DNA from: Methylophaga sp.
GTDB taxonomy: Bacteria > Pseudomonadota > Gammaproteobacteria > Nitrosococcales > Methylophagaceae
Assembly (NCBI GenBank): GCA_026988435.1
Contig: JALSLH010000050.1
Span: forward strand, 1-52,106
Direction of reading: 5' to 3'
DNA: 52,106 bases
Shown piece after piece: positions 18,810 through 26,169 of the stretch. The translations under genes and the position numbers were made by a program. Numbering within the stretch: the first letter of the stretch is position 1; every line of letters starts with the position of its first letter. The notes under the pieces are model-generated. The model made no database searches, was not told where the DNA came from, and saw only the letters and a list, made by a program, of their open reading frames with translations.

Positions 18810-19783
18810 GCGACTACCTTATTTCGACCATTTGATTTAGCTTTATAAAGATTCTCATCTCCCTGTTTCATCCATTGTTTCCAATCCATATCTGGTTTAA
18901 GGTGAGATATGCCAATACTGATGGTGACAATATGGTTAGGGATTAAGGGTAGTTGCACAAATTCCTTCCGAATTTTTTCAGCTATTTTCAAGGCGTTATT
19001 TATATCAGTATTAAGCATGAGCGCAAGAAATTCTTCACCGCCCACCCTAAAGACCATATCGCTAGCTCTAAAAGCATTATTTAAGAATTCGCCTGTAGCT
19101 TTTAAAACCGAATCGCCTATATCATGACCAAACTGATCATTAATGGCTTTAAAATGATCGATGTCAAGCATAAGAATCGTCATATCAGTACCTAAGCGAT
19201 CATTTTGGTGGATTGCATTTTCAAGAGAGCTTTGAAGTAGTGCTCGGTTATAAAGTCCGGTTAAAATATCAGTGATAGATTGTTCTGTTAATAGATAATT
19301 CTGTTTATATATTTCACGTGTTGAGGTGAATGCAAATAGGCTTATTGCTAAAAGAGTTGCAAAAAACCGGAATGCTACCTGAGGTTCAAGAACATAGAGT
19401 GCTATTGGCGTAATAGCAGCAACAAAAATGGCGTTTATTATCCAGGCCTGTTTTTCTGGAAGAATAAAATAAAAAGACAGTACAGCGACAGAAGCCCAGT
19501 AAGATCCTTTTATACCAAGTTGGTAAAGTGCCAGAGCAGTAGTCACTGTGAGAAGCAGTGCACCAAATAGGTTAAGTGAATTATGGTATCGATTTTGCAA
19601 CCCAAACCAAACATTCATACTGCAAAATGTCAGTATAAGAAGTATAGTGATGCCAAGAAAGTAACGATCTTGAAAAAAGCTAAGGAATGCAAAGGGTGTT
19701 AAAACTACTGCAGCTATAAAGGACACCCCTAACGTAGATTTTACAATAAAGTCGGGTAGCTCTGAGTTGCGAAGTTCCTGCAT
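18806..19783 (-). CDS. Membrane diguanylate cyclase (GGDEF)
   Basis: A 325-residue protein making cyclic di-GMP from two GTP. The N-terminal half has about six transmembrane segments (residues 15-155), a MASE-like sensor of unknown signal. The GGDEF domain begins at TDILTGLYNRALL (about 171) and has the intact active site RVGGEEF (GGEEF 248-252). The inhibitory I-site RxxD is present as RASD (239-242), so product feedback is expected. No EAL, PAS or receiver domain is present. The downstream ybaK-like gene overlaps it by 4 bases. It is transcribed away from the repeat lipoprotein gene region, with a 155-base gap. Confidence 0.93.
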   Translation of the reverse strand: MQELRNSELPDFIVKSTLGVSFIAAVVLTPFAFLSFFQDRYFLGITILLILTFCSMNVWFGLQNRYHNSLNLFGALLLTVTTALALYQLGIKGSYWASVAVLSFYFILPEKQAWIINAIFVAAITPIALYVLEPQVAFRFFATLLAISLFAFTSTREIYKQNYLLTEQSITDILTGLYNRALLQSSLENAIHQNDRLGTDMTILMLDIDHFKAINDQFGHDIGDSVLKATGEFLNNAFRASDMVFRVGGEEFLALMLNTDINNALKIAEKIRKEFVQLPLIPNHIVTISIGISHLKPDMDWKQWMKQGDENLYKAKSNGRNKVVA

Positions 19784-19886
19784 AAGTAACGTGTTTTATT
19801 CCAGTTTATTATTTCAGGCTGATGATAGCATAATCTACTATATTTATTAAGCCTCCTTGCATTCGCTGACTCACTGAGTAGAAGGT

Positions 19887-19916
19887 AAAAATCCCGCCTA
19901 TATCGACGGGATTTTT
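19887..19916 (-). terminator. Rho-independent terminator of the repeat lipoprotein gene
   Basis: Arms AAAAATCCCG (19887-19896) and CGGGATTTTT (19907-19916) form a perfect 10-bp stem with a 10-base loop. It lies 22 bases after the stop of the minus-strand lipoprotein gene. Because the arms are A/T-tailed on both sides it could work in either direction. Confidence 0.8.
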
Positions 19917-19938
19917 GTTCTTTCTGCTGAACCTTAGG

Positions 19939-21528
19939 TTATTTTACGGATACACCCAAAGCTTTTACTGTTTCAACATTTAAATATTTATCAACAGGCA
20001 ACCCTTTTTTCTTTTGGAATGCGTTGATAGCTTTAATTGTTTGAGACCCAATTACACCATCAATAGGACCAGGGTTAAAACCTTCGCCTTTTAATGCTTG
20101 TTGGATCTTAGTAATACGACCTGGGGTTGTATTTGTTTTACATAGAATTGAACGCCATTGCATATAACCATCAGACACCAATTCTTGGTGTGCTACTTGT
20201 TTATATGTTGCAGGAATAACAACTCGTTTTTCTGATGCTGCTGATACTAGCTTCTTAACTTTTACAGTTTTATATTTAGCAGGAATTACTACTGTGTGAG
20301 ATGAAGCAGGTGTTTTCACAACACGTTTTGTCACTGTTTTATAAACTGCAGGTTTCTCAACTAAACAGATTTTTTGGCCTGTTCGTGTCGAAGTTGGCTC
20401 GCCATGTTTATGTACTTCATGCCAAACAACTGATGCATCTGAATCCTTTTCAGTAATCGAGATGGTTTTATACTTTTCTGGAATAGCTTTCCGGTTTTCA
20501 GTTGCAGCAGTCACTTGTTCGCGTACTTTAATTGTTTTAGTTACTTCTGGGATCTGAATCGTTTTTGTTGTAGCAGGTGTATCAATAACACGTTTTGTCA
20601 CTGTTTTATATTCAGCAGGCACTTCAACTAAACACATAATTTCACCAGTTGATTGGTCAATCTTTTGAATCGGCCCTGTACCTTTTTTCCATGTGGTGTG
20701 AGCAGGTTTAACGAGTATTTTCTCACTTACAGTTTTGTAGGTTGCTGGTACTTGGACAATTTTTGTTGACGCTTCACTGACGACAATAGTTTTGTCTACC
20801 ATACGGTATTTAGCTGCAACAGGGGTAACAATTTCAGATGCTTCACTGACTAAAACACGTTCTTGTCGAGTAGAAAATTTTGCAGGAATAGTATGTTCAT
20901 GAAAACATATTCCTGGTGTGGCAGAGTCAATATCAGCACCATGGTCTTTGGCAAATTTAACTAAATCATCACTTGCCATAGATGTTTTCTTATTAGAATA
21001 GCGCTTCCAATAAGTGCTTGCATCCTTAACCAATACTTTTTCACTTTCTGTACCATAAACCGCTGGCGTAGTGATTACTTTGCTTGATTCACCACTGACT
21101 TCAACTTTTTCAGTAGTCCATTCATAGGTAGCAGGAATAACTTCAATGCGTTCAGATTCTTCTGAAGCAAGCATTTGTTCTGATAGTGTTTTATATTGAG
21201 CAGGAACCCAAACACGAGCATAACATTCACCCGCTTTTGCGTCAGGTGGTAATAAGTCACCTACTGCCGATGTGCTTTCTGAGGCGTTTTCAGCCATTGC
21301 GGCAGCTTTGCTTTCAGCAATACTTGCTTCTAATTGACGAAGCTCTGCTTCACGACTATCTAAGGCTGAAGCACGTGAATCTAATTTTGCAGAGATGTCT
21401 TGTGAGGTAGTATCAACTACTGCGGCATCCATTTCAGATGAGGATTGAGTATTGGTTGTTGCACAACCGGCTGACAGTGCGAAAGCAACAGCAATCGACA
21501 CCTGTGTCATTATTCTTTTTGTTTGCAT
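19939..21528 (-). CDS. Lipoprotein with twelve 23-residue repeats and a peptidoglycan-binding domain
   Basis: A 529-residue predicted lipoprotein. The signal peptide ends in a lipobox, LSAGC (Cys22), followed by a short coiled coil (45-85). Residues 102-463 form four modules. Each starts with a Cys (102, 208, 299, 388), contains three copies of a PAxYKTVxxxxLVxxA unit, and ends with a Trp (174, 280, 369, 458). The unit prolines are at 109/132/155, 215/236/261, 304/327/350 and 393/416/439, and each Trp is exactly 19 residues after the third proline. The C-terminus (464-529) is a PG_binding_1 domain (IQQALKGEGFNPGPIDGVIG). It probably links the outer membrane to peptidoglycan. GGAG precedes the ATG. 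The repeat family is not one I can name. A CRP-like site and a palindrome lie upstream. Confidence 0.85.
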   Translation of the reverse strand: MQTKRIMTQVSIAVAFALSAGCATTNTQSSSEMDAAVVDTTSQDISAKLDSRASALDSREAELRQLEASIAESKAAAMAENASESTSAVGDLLPPDAKAGECYARVWVPAQYKTLSEQMLASEESERIEVIPATYEWTTEKVEVSGESSKVITTPAVYGTESEKVLVKDASTYWKRYSNKKTSMASDDLVKFAKDHGADIDSATPGICFHEHTIPAKFSTRQERVLVSEASEIVTPVAAKYRMVDKTIVVSEASTKIVQVPATYKTVSEKILVKPAHTTWKKGTGPIQKIDQSTGEIMCLVEVPAEYKTVTKRVIDTPATTKTIQIPEVTKTIKVREQVTAATENRKAIPEKYKTISITEKDSDASVVWHEVHKHGEPTSTRTGQKICLVEKPAVYKTVTKRVVKTPASSHTVVIPAKYKTVKVKKLVSAASEKRVVIPATYKQVAHQELVSDGYMQWRSILCKTNTTPGRITKIQQALKGEGFNPGPIDGVIGSQTIKAINAFQKKKGLPVDKYLNVETVKALGVSVK

Positions 21529-21564
21529 AAAAATGCTCCATTTTACTTAGATAATCTAAAAAAC

Positions 21565-21584
21565 AACCATAATTAATTATGGTT
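21565..21584. promoter_or_regulatory. Perfect 20-bp palindrome upstream of the lipoprotein gene
   Basis: AACCATAATTAATTATGGTT is a perfect palindrome 37-56 bases upstream of the lipoprotein start codon. Its position suits an operator or a 5' UTR hairpin. No T-tract follows on the coding strand, so it is unlikely to be a terminator. Confidence 0.4.
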
Positions 21585-21649
21585 ATGGACTGGCCTTGTA
21601 ATAGCCTTGGATATTATAGCAAAATGAAACTGAACGTAAGCTGAACGGA

Positions 21650-21665
21650 TGTGATACAGATCACA
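21650..21665 (-). promoter_or_regulatory. CRP/Vfr-type binding site
   Basis: TGTGATACAGATCACA has both perfect half-sites, TGTGA and TCACA, with the 6-base spacer of the enterobacterial CRP consensus. It lies about 122-137 bases upstream of the lipoprotein start and just past the antiporter stop, so the lipoprotein gene is the probable target. That a CRP homologue binds here is inference. Confidence 0.55.
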
Positions 21666-21679
21666 CTTTTAATATGACT

Positions 21680-22765
21680 TTATCCTATTAATCCTGTGAA
21701 AGTAAAAAAGATAAATACAATAAAGATAATAAAGTGGATAGCGCCTTCTAGCACATTGGACTGACCATCAGAGAAATGGACGATGGAGGCAAGGAAGGTA
21801 ATGCCTAATAAAACCATTTGAACAGGACTTAATACAAAATTGATTTCATGATGGGTGACTAATGCCAGAATTATCATTGCTGGAATGGTTAATAAAACAG
21901 TTGAAAGTGATGCACCTAGAGCGATATTAATTACTGTTTGCATTCTGTTAGCCGCCGCACTTTTTATGGCCGTTAATAGTTCTGGGCTGGCGGAGATGAC
22001 AGCAACGGCTAATGCGCCTAATGCCAAGGGCAAGCCGCTACTGCTTAAACTTTCAGACATAAAGATCGACATTAATTCAGATAAAAACCCAATCACGGCA
22101 ATGCAGATCATTAATAGAGTTGCATGATAAAGACCATTGATATTACCATGTGCTTTGATCTGTTCTTTCTCTTCAGATTTATAGTCATATTGGAAAAAGT
22201 AGCTATGTTCTTTCATTTGAATACGGGTGAAAATGATAAACATAAAGATGAACATTACAGCCAAAAAGATAAGATAAGTTGTATTCATTGCTTCTGGTAC
22301 AAACATGGGAAGTACCATCGCGATACCCATTGCCACAATAATCATAGAAATATAAGAGTTAGTAGAGTCAAAGTTATAATCTTGCTCGCCATGTTTGATG
22401 CCACCGATAATGGCGGCGATACCGAGTAGACCATTAATATCGAGTAAAACCGCAGCAACGATGGTATCTCGGGCAAGGTTAATATTCTCAGAATGGCTCA
22501 TCATAATGCCAATAATAAGCACCTCAACCAATACGGCGGATGAGGTTAAAATCATGGTGCCATAAGGTTCGCCATATTTTTCGGCCAACATTTCTGCATG
22601 GTGAGCTACGTTTACGGCAGCATACATAATCACTGCAAAGATAAGAAATAATGCTAAGTTATTGTATAACGATGAGTGCAGAATCTGATGTTCAAAGGGT
22701 GTCAGCGCAATCAGTGTAATTAATGAAATAAATATCGCTTTTTCATTTTTTAATAGTGTGAGCAT
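21680..22765 (-). CDS. Calcium/proton antiporter, ChaA/CaCA family
   Basis: A 361-residue inner-membrane exchanger with about eleven hydrophobic segments. It has the two inverted CaCA signature regions: AEKYGEPYGTMILTSSAVLV in the first half and AVAVISASPELLTAIKSAAA in the second, each with the acidic residue (Glu or Glu/Pro pair) that binds the cation. ChaA-type proteins export Ca2+ (and sometimes Na+/K+) in exchange for protons. AAGGACA precedes the ATG at suitable distance. It follows the zinc metallopeptidase gene by 22 bases on the same strand, so the two probably share a transcript. Confidence 0.88.
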   Translation of the reverse strand: MLTLLKNEKAIFISLITLIALTPFEHQILHSSLYNNLALFLIFAVIMYAAVNVAHHAEMLAEKYGEPYGTMILTSSAVLVEVLIIGIMMSHSENINLARDTIVAAVLLDINGLLGIAAIIGGIKHGEQDYNFDSTNSYISMIIVAMGIAMVLPMFVPEAMNTTYLIFLAVMFIFMFIIFTRIQMKEHSYFFQYDYKSEEKEQIKAHGNINGLYHATLLMICIAVIGFLSELMSIFMSESLSSSGLPLALGALAVAVISASPELLTAIKSAAANRMQTVINIALGASLSTVLLTIPAMIILALVTHHEINFVLSPVQMVLLGITFLASIVHFSDGQSNVLEGAIHFIIFIVFIFFTFTGLIG

Positions 22766-22787
22766 TATTTTTAATTGTCCTTGTTAT

Positions 22788-23654
22788 TTATAATCTTGCC
22801 GCTTCAAAGGTGTTACAGCTTTCTACTGTTCCCTGGCTAAATCCTGTTTTGAACCAACGAACACGTTGCTGTGACGTGCCGTGAGTGAATGATTCAGGCG
22901 TGGCGTAACCACGCGCTTGTTTTTGCAAACGATCATCACCAATGGCGCTGGCGGCAGTTAATGCTTCTTCAATATCGCCCTGCTCGAGCACCTGTTTAGC
23001 CCGTTCAGTATGATATGCCCAAACACCAGAAAAACAGTCGGCTTGTAGTTCTAGCATGACAGATAATTGATTACCTTTTTCTTTGCTCATTCTTTGTTGT
23101 GCCTTGTGCACCTGCCCTGATGTGCCCAATAGGTTTTGCACATGATGGCCTACTTCATGGGCGATAACATAAGCTTGGGCAAAGTCACCAGGAGCATTGT
23201 GTCGGCTTTTCAGTTGTTGGTAAAAGCCGAGATCGATATAGACTTTATTATCACCCGGGCAATAAAATGGGCCCATTGCCGCTTGTGCATGGCCACATGC
23301 TGAACGAACTGTATCAGTAAATAAGACTAATTTTGGTTCTTGATAACGTTTACCCATTTGTTGAAATAATGGATTCCAGGTATCTTCGGTATCAGCCAAT
23401 ACAACACCGGTAAATTGGGCTAGTTTCTGTTGCTCAGCACTAGGTCGATAGTTAGGATCAGTTTGTGTAGTGGCGGGGGACGAACCACCACCTAATATGC
23501 TCATTACTAACTGAGGATCAACACCCAAAAAGTACATTGCAGCAAGCGCAACAACGATGGTGCCAACACCGCCTTTTGCGGCCCTGCCTCCTCGAGAGGT
23601 TTGATTTCGTCGATCTTCAATATTTTTACTGACTCGTCGATTACGCCATTTCAT
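22788..23654 (-). CDS. Neutral zinc metallopeptidase, YpfJ family
   Basis: A 288-residue membrane-anchored protein of the YpfJ/KPN_02809 family. It has a basic N-terminus (KWRNRRVSKN), a Gly-rich linker and one transmembrane segment (about 30-45). The periplasmic domain carries the zinc motif HEVGHHVQ (His166, Glu167, His170) and a downstream ELQADCFSG segment providing the third ligand. Family proteolytic activity and substrate are not well established. AGGATAAAG precedes the ATG. First gene of a probable two-gene unit with the Ca2+/H+ antiporter. Confidence 0.9.
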   Translation of the reverse strand: MKWRNRRVSKNIEDRRNQTSRGGRAAKGGVGTIVVALAAMYFLGVDPQLVMSILGGGSSPATTQTDPNYRPSAEQQKLAQFTGVVLADTEDTWNPLFQQMGKRYQEPKLVLFTDTVRSACGHAQAAMGPFYCPGDNKVYIDLGFYQQLKSRHNAPGDFAQAYVIAHEVGHHVQNLLGTSGQVHKAQQRMSKEKGNQLSVMLELQADCFSGVWAYHTERAKQVLEQGDIEEALTAASAIGDDRLQKQARGYATPESFTHGTSQQRVRWFKTGFSQGTVESCNTFEAARL

Positions 23655-23715
23655 ACTTTATCCTAATTACGCTGGTGATACTTGTCAGATAAGTATCACA
23701 TAAAATAAGCCTGTC

Positions 23716-24267
23716 TTACAAAAAGTCTTCAAAAAACCAAGCAGAAAAAGCGTGTCTTCCAGTAACGCCTGCTTTTTTATAAATTTCAGAGGCTTGTTGT
23801 CTTACTGTCTTTTCCTTGGTGTCTCTAATGGCGGCAATTTCTATAAATGTCAGCCCTTTTAATAACAATAGAGCGATCTCTTGTTGGCTATGGCTGAGAT
23901 GCCAGTCATCAAATTGTTGGTGAATAACATCACTGTATTTTTTACGTGCATTCTGGATGATAGATTGTGATTTCTCCAGGGAATAGTCTTTTGATTGGAG
24001 TTCTTGCCTTAATATTTCAAGATTACGTTTCTGTTGTTTGAGATTGATGATTAAGTACGCGATTAAACCGAACGCCATAATTATCACAATGACTTCTTCA
24101 ATAAGATGCCAAAGCGGCTCTTTTTCTGCAAAATCATTCACTAGATCCATTGTGTTAGATGCCATCACTAGTAACAAAACAATAATGGTAAAAATTATTT
24201 TTAGGCTGGGCACGGTGATTCCTTTTAGGGGCTTCAAAACATGGGACAAATGTTCTATAAACTGCAT
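23716..24267 (-). CDS. Membrane-anchored LuxR-type transcriptional regulator
   Basis: A 183-residue protein with two N-terminal transmembrane segments (about 22-42 and 57-75), a short coiled coil (78-105), and a C-terminal helix-turn-helix (about 120-170) of LuxR/NarL type: QEIALLLLKGLTFIEIAAIRDTKEKTVRQQ. There is no receiver domain, so a membrane signal may feed directly to DNA binding. It is divergent from the cytochrome b and RND operon and is the best candidate for its regulator. No good ribosome-binding site precedes the ATG; TATAAT overlaps the start codon, so a leaderless transcript is possible. Confidence 0.75.
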   Translation of the reverse strand: MQFIEHLSHVLKPLKGITVPSLKIIFTIIVLLLVMASNTMDLVNDFAEKEPLWHLIEEVIVIIMAFGLIAYLIINLKQQKRNLEILRQELQSKDYSLEKSQSIIQNARKKYSDVIHQQFDDWHLSHSQQEIALLLLKGLTFIEIAAIRDTKEKTVRQQASEIYKKAGVTGRHAFSAWFFEDFL

Positions 24268-24275
24268 TATAGGAC

Positions 24276-24293
24276 AGATACCCGATAGTATCT
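24276..24293. promoter_or_regulatory. Inverted repeat in the divergent regulator/efflux promoter region
   Basis: AGATAC (24276-24281) and GTATCT (24288-24293) are inverted with a 6-base spacer, placed between the LuxR-type gene and the cytochrome b operon. An operator is plausible but unproven. Confidence 0.3.
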
Positions 24294-24388
24294 ATCACTA
24301 AGACGTCTTATCATTTGAACATATCCAAATAAAGCTATACGTGCTTTATTTGATTTGAGAGTAAATGACTTTTATTGGGAGAGATGTT

Positions 24389-25012
24389 ATGAAAGATCAA
24401 CAATTAGAATCCAAAAAAGTATGGGATAATGCTATTAGGTTATTCCATTGGTCGTTAGTGATTGCTTTTGTAGTGGCTTATATTACAGGTGAAGATGAGA
24501 GTCTTGTCCATAGCTATTCGGGTTATTTTATTCTAGGCTTACTGGTGTTTCGCATTATATGGGGTTTTGTTGGTTGCAAACATGCCCGTTTTAGCGACTT
24601 TATTTTTAGCCCTAAAGAAACTATTAACTATACAAAAAGTATGATGTCGGGAACGCCAAAGCACTACTGGGGTCACAACCCGCTAGGCGCACTGATGGTA
24701 TTTGCTTTATTGATAACATTGGTATTAACAACGGTATCTGGCTTGAAAGTGTATGGTATTGAAGGATATGGTCCGTTAGCAGAAGTAAATTCGAGTTATT
24801 TTATCAGCAATGCCAATGCCTCTGGTCATATGGAACAAGAAGGTGAAGACAGTGAAGAGGAAGAATTTTGGGAGGAAATACACGAATTTTTTGCGAATCT
24901 AATGTTAGTGCTTATTGCATTACATATTGTCGGGGTTGTAGTGTCTAGCAAGCTACATAAGGAAAACCTAGCTAAATCAATGGTTACAGGTTATAAAAGC
25001 CACAAAGAATAG
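24389..25012 (+). CDS. Cytochrome b561-type membrane cytochrome
   Basis: A 207-residue four-helix membrane cytochrome of the b561/Ni-Fe-hydrogenase b family. WDNAIRLFHWSLV gives His20, HSYSGYFILG His41, and the later helix EEIHEFFANLMLVLIALHIV supplies His165 and His179, the likely axial ligands of two b haems. A striking acidic stretch (about residues 148-164, EQEGEDSEEEEFWEE) lies in the third loop just before the last helix. GGGAGAG precedes the ATG at 24389; an ATG at 24365 lacks a site. It is the first gene before a heavy-metal efflux operon, suggesting a redox role in metal stress. Electron partner unknown. Confidence 0.88.
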   Translation: MKDQQLESKKVWDNAIRLFHWSLVIAFVVAYITGEDESLVHSYSGYFILGLLVFRIIWGFVGCKHARFSDFIFSPKETINYTKSMMSGTPKHYWGHNPLGALMVFALLITLVLTTVSGLKVYGIEGYGPLAEVNSSYFISNANASGHMEQEGEDSEEEEFWEEIHEFFANLMLVLIALHIVGVVVSSKLHKENLAKSMVTGYKSHKE

Positions 25013-25046
25013 ATTATTTTTAATTATTAAAAAAGAGATTGAATTA

Positions 25047-26132
25047 ATGAAGCATATTACATACTTATTTTTGCTGGCATTTTCATTGCCATGCTTTGCG
25101 GATAATGTCGTTGTTATTAATGCCGATGAGATTGCTAATGTGGGCATTGAAGTCGGGCAGTTAAAGGCTGTGAATCAAGCAATGAGTAAAAAGCTGCCGG
25201 CAAAAGTAAGTATTCCAAATAAATCTCAACGTGTGGTCAGTGCGCCGCAAGATGGTGTGATTGAACTTATGCTGGTCGCTGAAGGCGATCGTGTTATTGC
25301 GGGACAAGAACTAGCACAAATGAATAGTCCTCAATTATTAGCTAGTCAAAACAATTATCTACAAGCGCTCAGCGCTCTTGCCCAGTCAAAACGGGAAATG
25401 CTAAGGGATAAAAGTCTTTTTGAAGATCAAATTATTGCAGAAAGACGTTATCGGCAATCTCAAACACAGTATCAGCAAGATAAAACCGAGGTAGCAATGT
25501 TTCGAAAGGCGCTTGAACTAGCGGGTATGAGGGAGGCGGATATTGTTAAACTTAGTAGGACACAGTCTTTAACCAGCTATTTAACTGTATCAGCATCATC
25601 TTCTGGGGTGGTGATGAAACAGCTTGCAACAGTGGGACAACGTTTAACTGCGGCAGATCCTCTATATAAGATCGCGCAATTATCACCTTTATGGTTAGAA
25701 ATACATGTGCCATTAGATATAGCAAATACTATTAATATTGATGATCGCGTGACAATTTGTAGTAAAAATATAGAAGGTCATGTCATTGCGATTGGTCGTG
25801 AAGTTCACGAGGCGGATCAAGGTGTGTTGATACGCGCTGAAGTCAATCAGAAAACGGAGAAATTGACACCCGGTGAATTTGTAGAAGTCTGTCTGATTAA
25901 ACAAAAAGAGGGCATGCAGTTTAGCATTCCGCGATCAGCTGTGCTTCGTTTTGAAGGGCAGTCTGCCATTTTTGTAGAAACGGATAAGGGATTTATCTAT
26001 CAGCCCGTCGAGATAGTAACGGATAACGGCGAACAACTCATTATTAAAGGGGATTTGTCTATTAATCAAAATATAGTCATAGCAGGCACGGCCACACTTA
26101 AAGCGGCTTGGCTGGGTATCGGTGGGGAATAA
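25047..26132 (+). CDS. RND efflux periplasmic adaptor subunit (CusB/CzcB type)
   Basis: A 361-residue membrane-fusion protein that would bridge the RND pump to the outer-membrane channel in metal export. The signal peptide is MKHITYLFLLAFSLPCFADN. The lipoyl-like half VSAPQDGVIELMLVAEGDRV, an alpha-helical hairpin (about 95-150), the second lipoyl half VSASSSGVVMKQLATVGQRL, a beta-barrel and a membrane-proximal domain follow in the usual order. It has no N-terminal Met/His-rich metal-binding extension of the CusB type. It is followed by the pump gene after 37 bases. Confidence 0.9.
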   Translation: MKHITYLFLLAFSLPCFADNVVVINADEIANVGIEVGQLKAVNQAMSKKLPAKVSIPNKSQRVVSAPQDGVIELMLVAEGDRVIAGQELAQMNSPQLLASQNNYLQALSALAQSKREMLRDKSLFEDQIIAERRYRQSQTQYQQDKTEVAMFRKALELAGMREADIVKLSRTQSLTSYLTVSASSSGVVMKQLATVGQRLTAADPLYKIAQLSPLWLEIHVPLDIANTINIDDRVTICSKNIEGHVIAIGREVHEADQGVLIRAEVNQKTEKLTPGEFVEVCLIKQKEGMQFSIPRSAVLRFEGQSAIFVETDKGFIYQPVEIVTDNGEQLIIKGDLSINQNIVIAGTATLKAAWLGIGGE

Positions 26133-26169
26133 TTAATCATGACTCATTTGTTCAATTTAAGGATTAAAT

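Noticed and set aside
20140..21225. CRISPR-like or DNA tandem repeat
   Set aside because: Repetition is at the protein level; the DNA copies differ strongly and there are no unique spacers of constant size.
21565..21584. Palindrome as a terminator for the antiporter gene
   Set aside because: It lies more than 90 bases past the stop, beyond the CRP-like site, and lacks a T-tract and G/C-rich stem.
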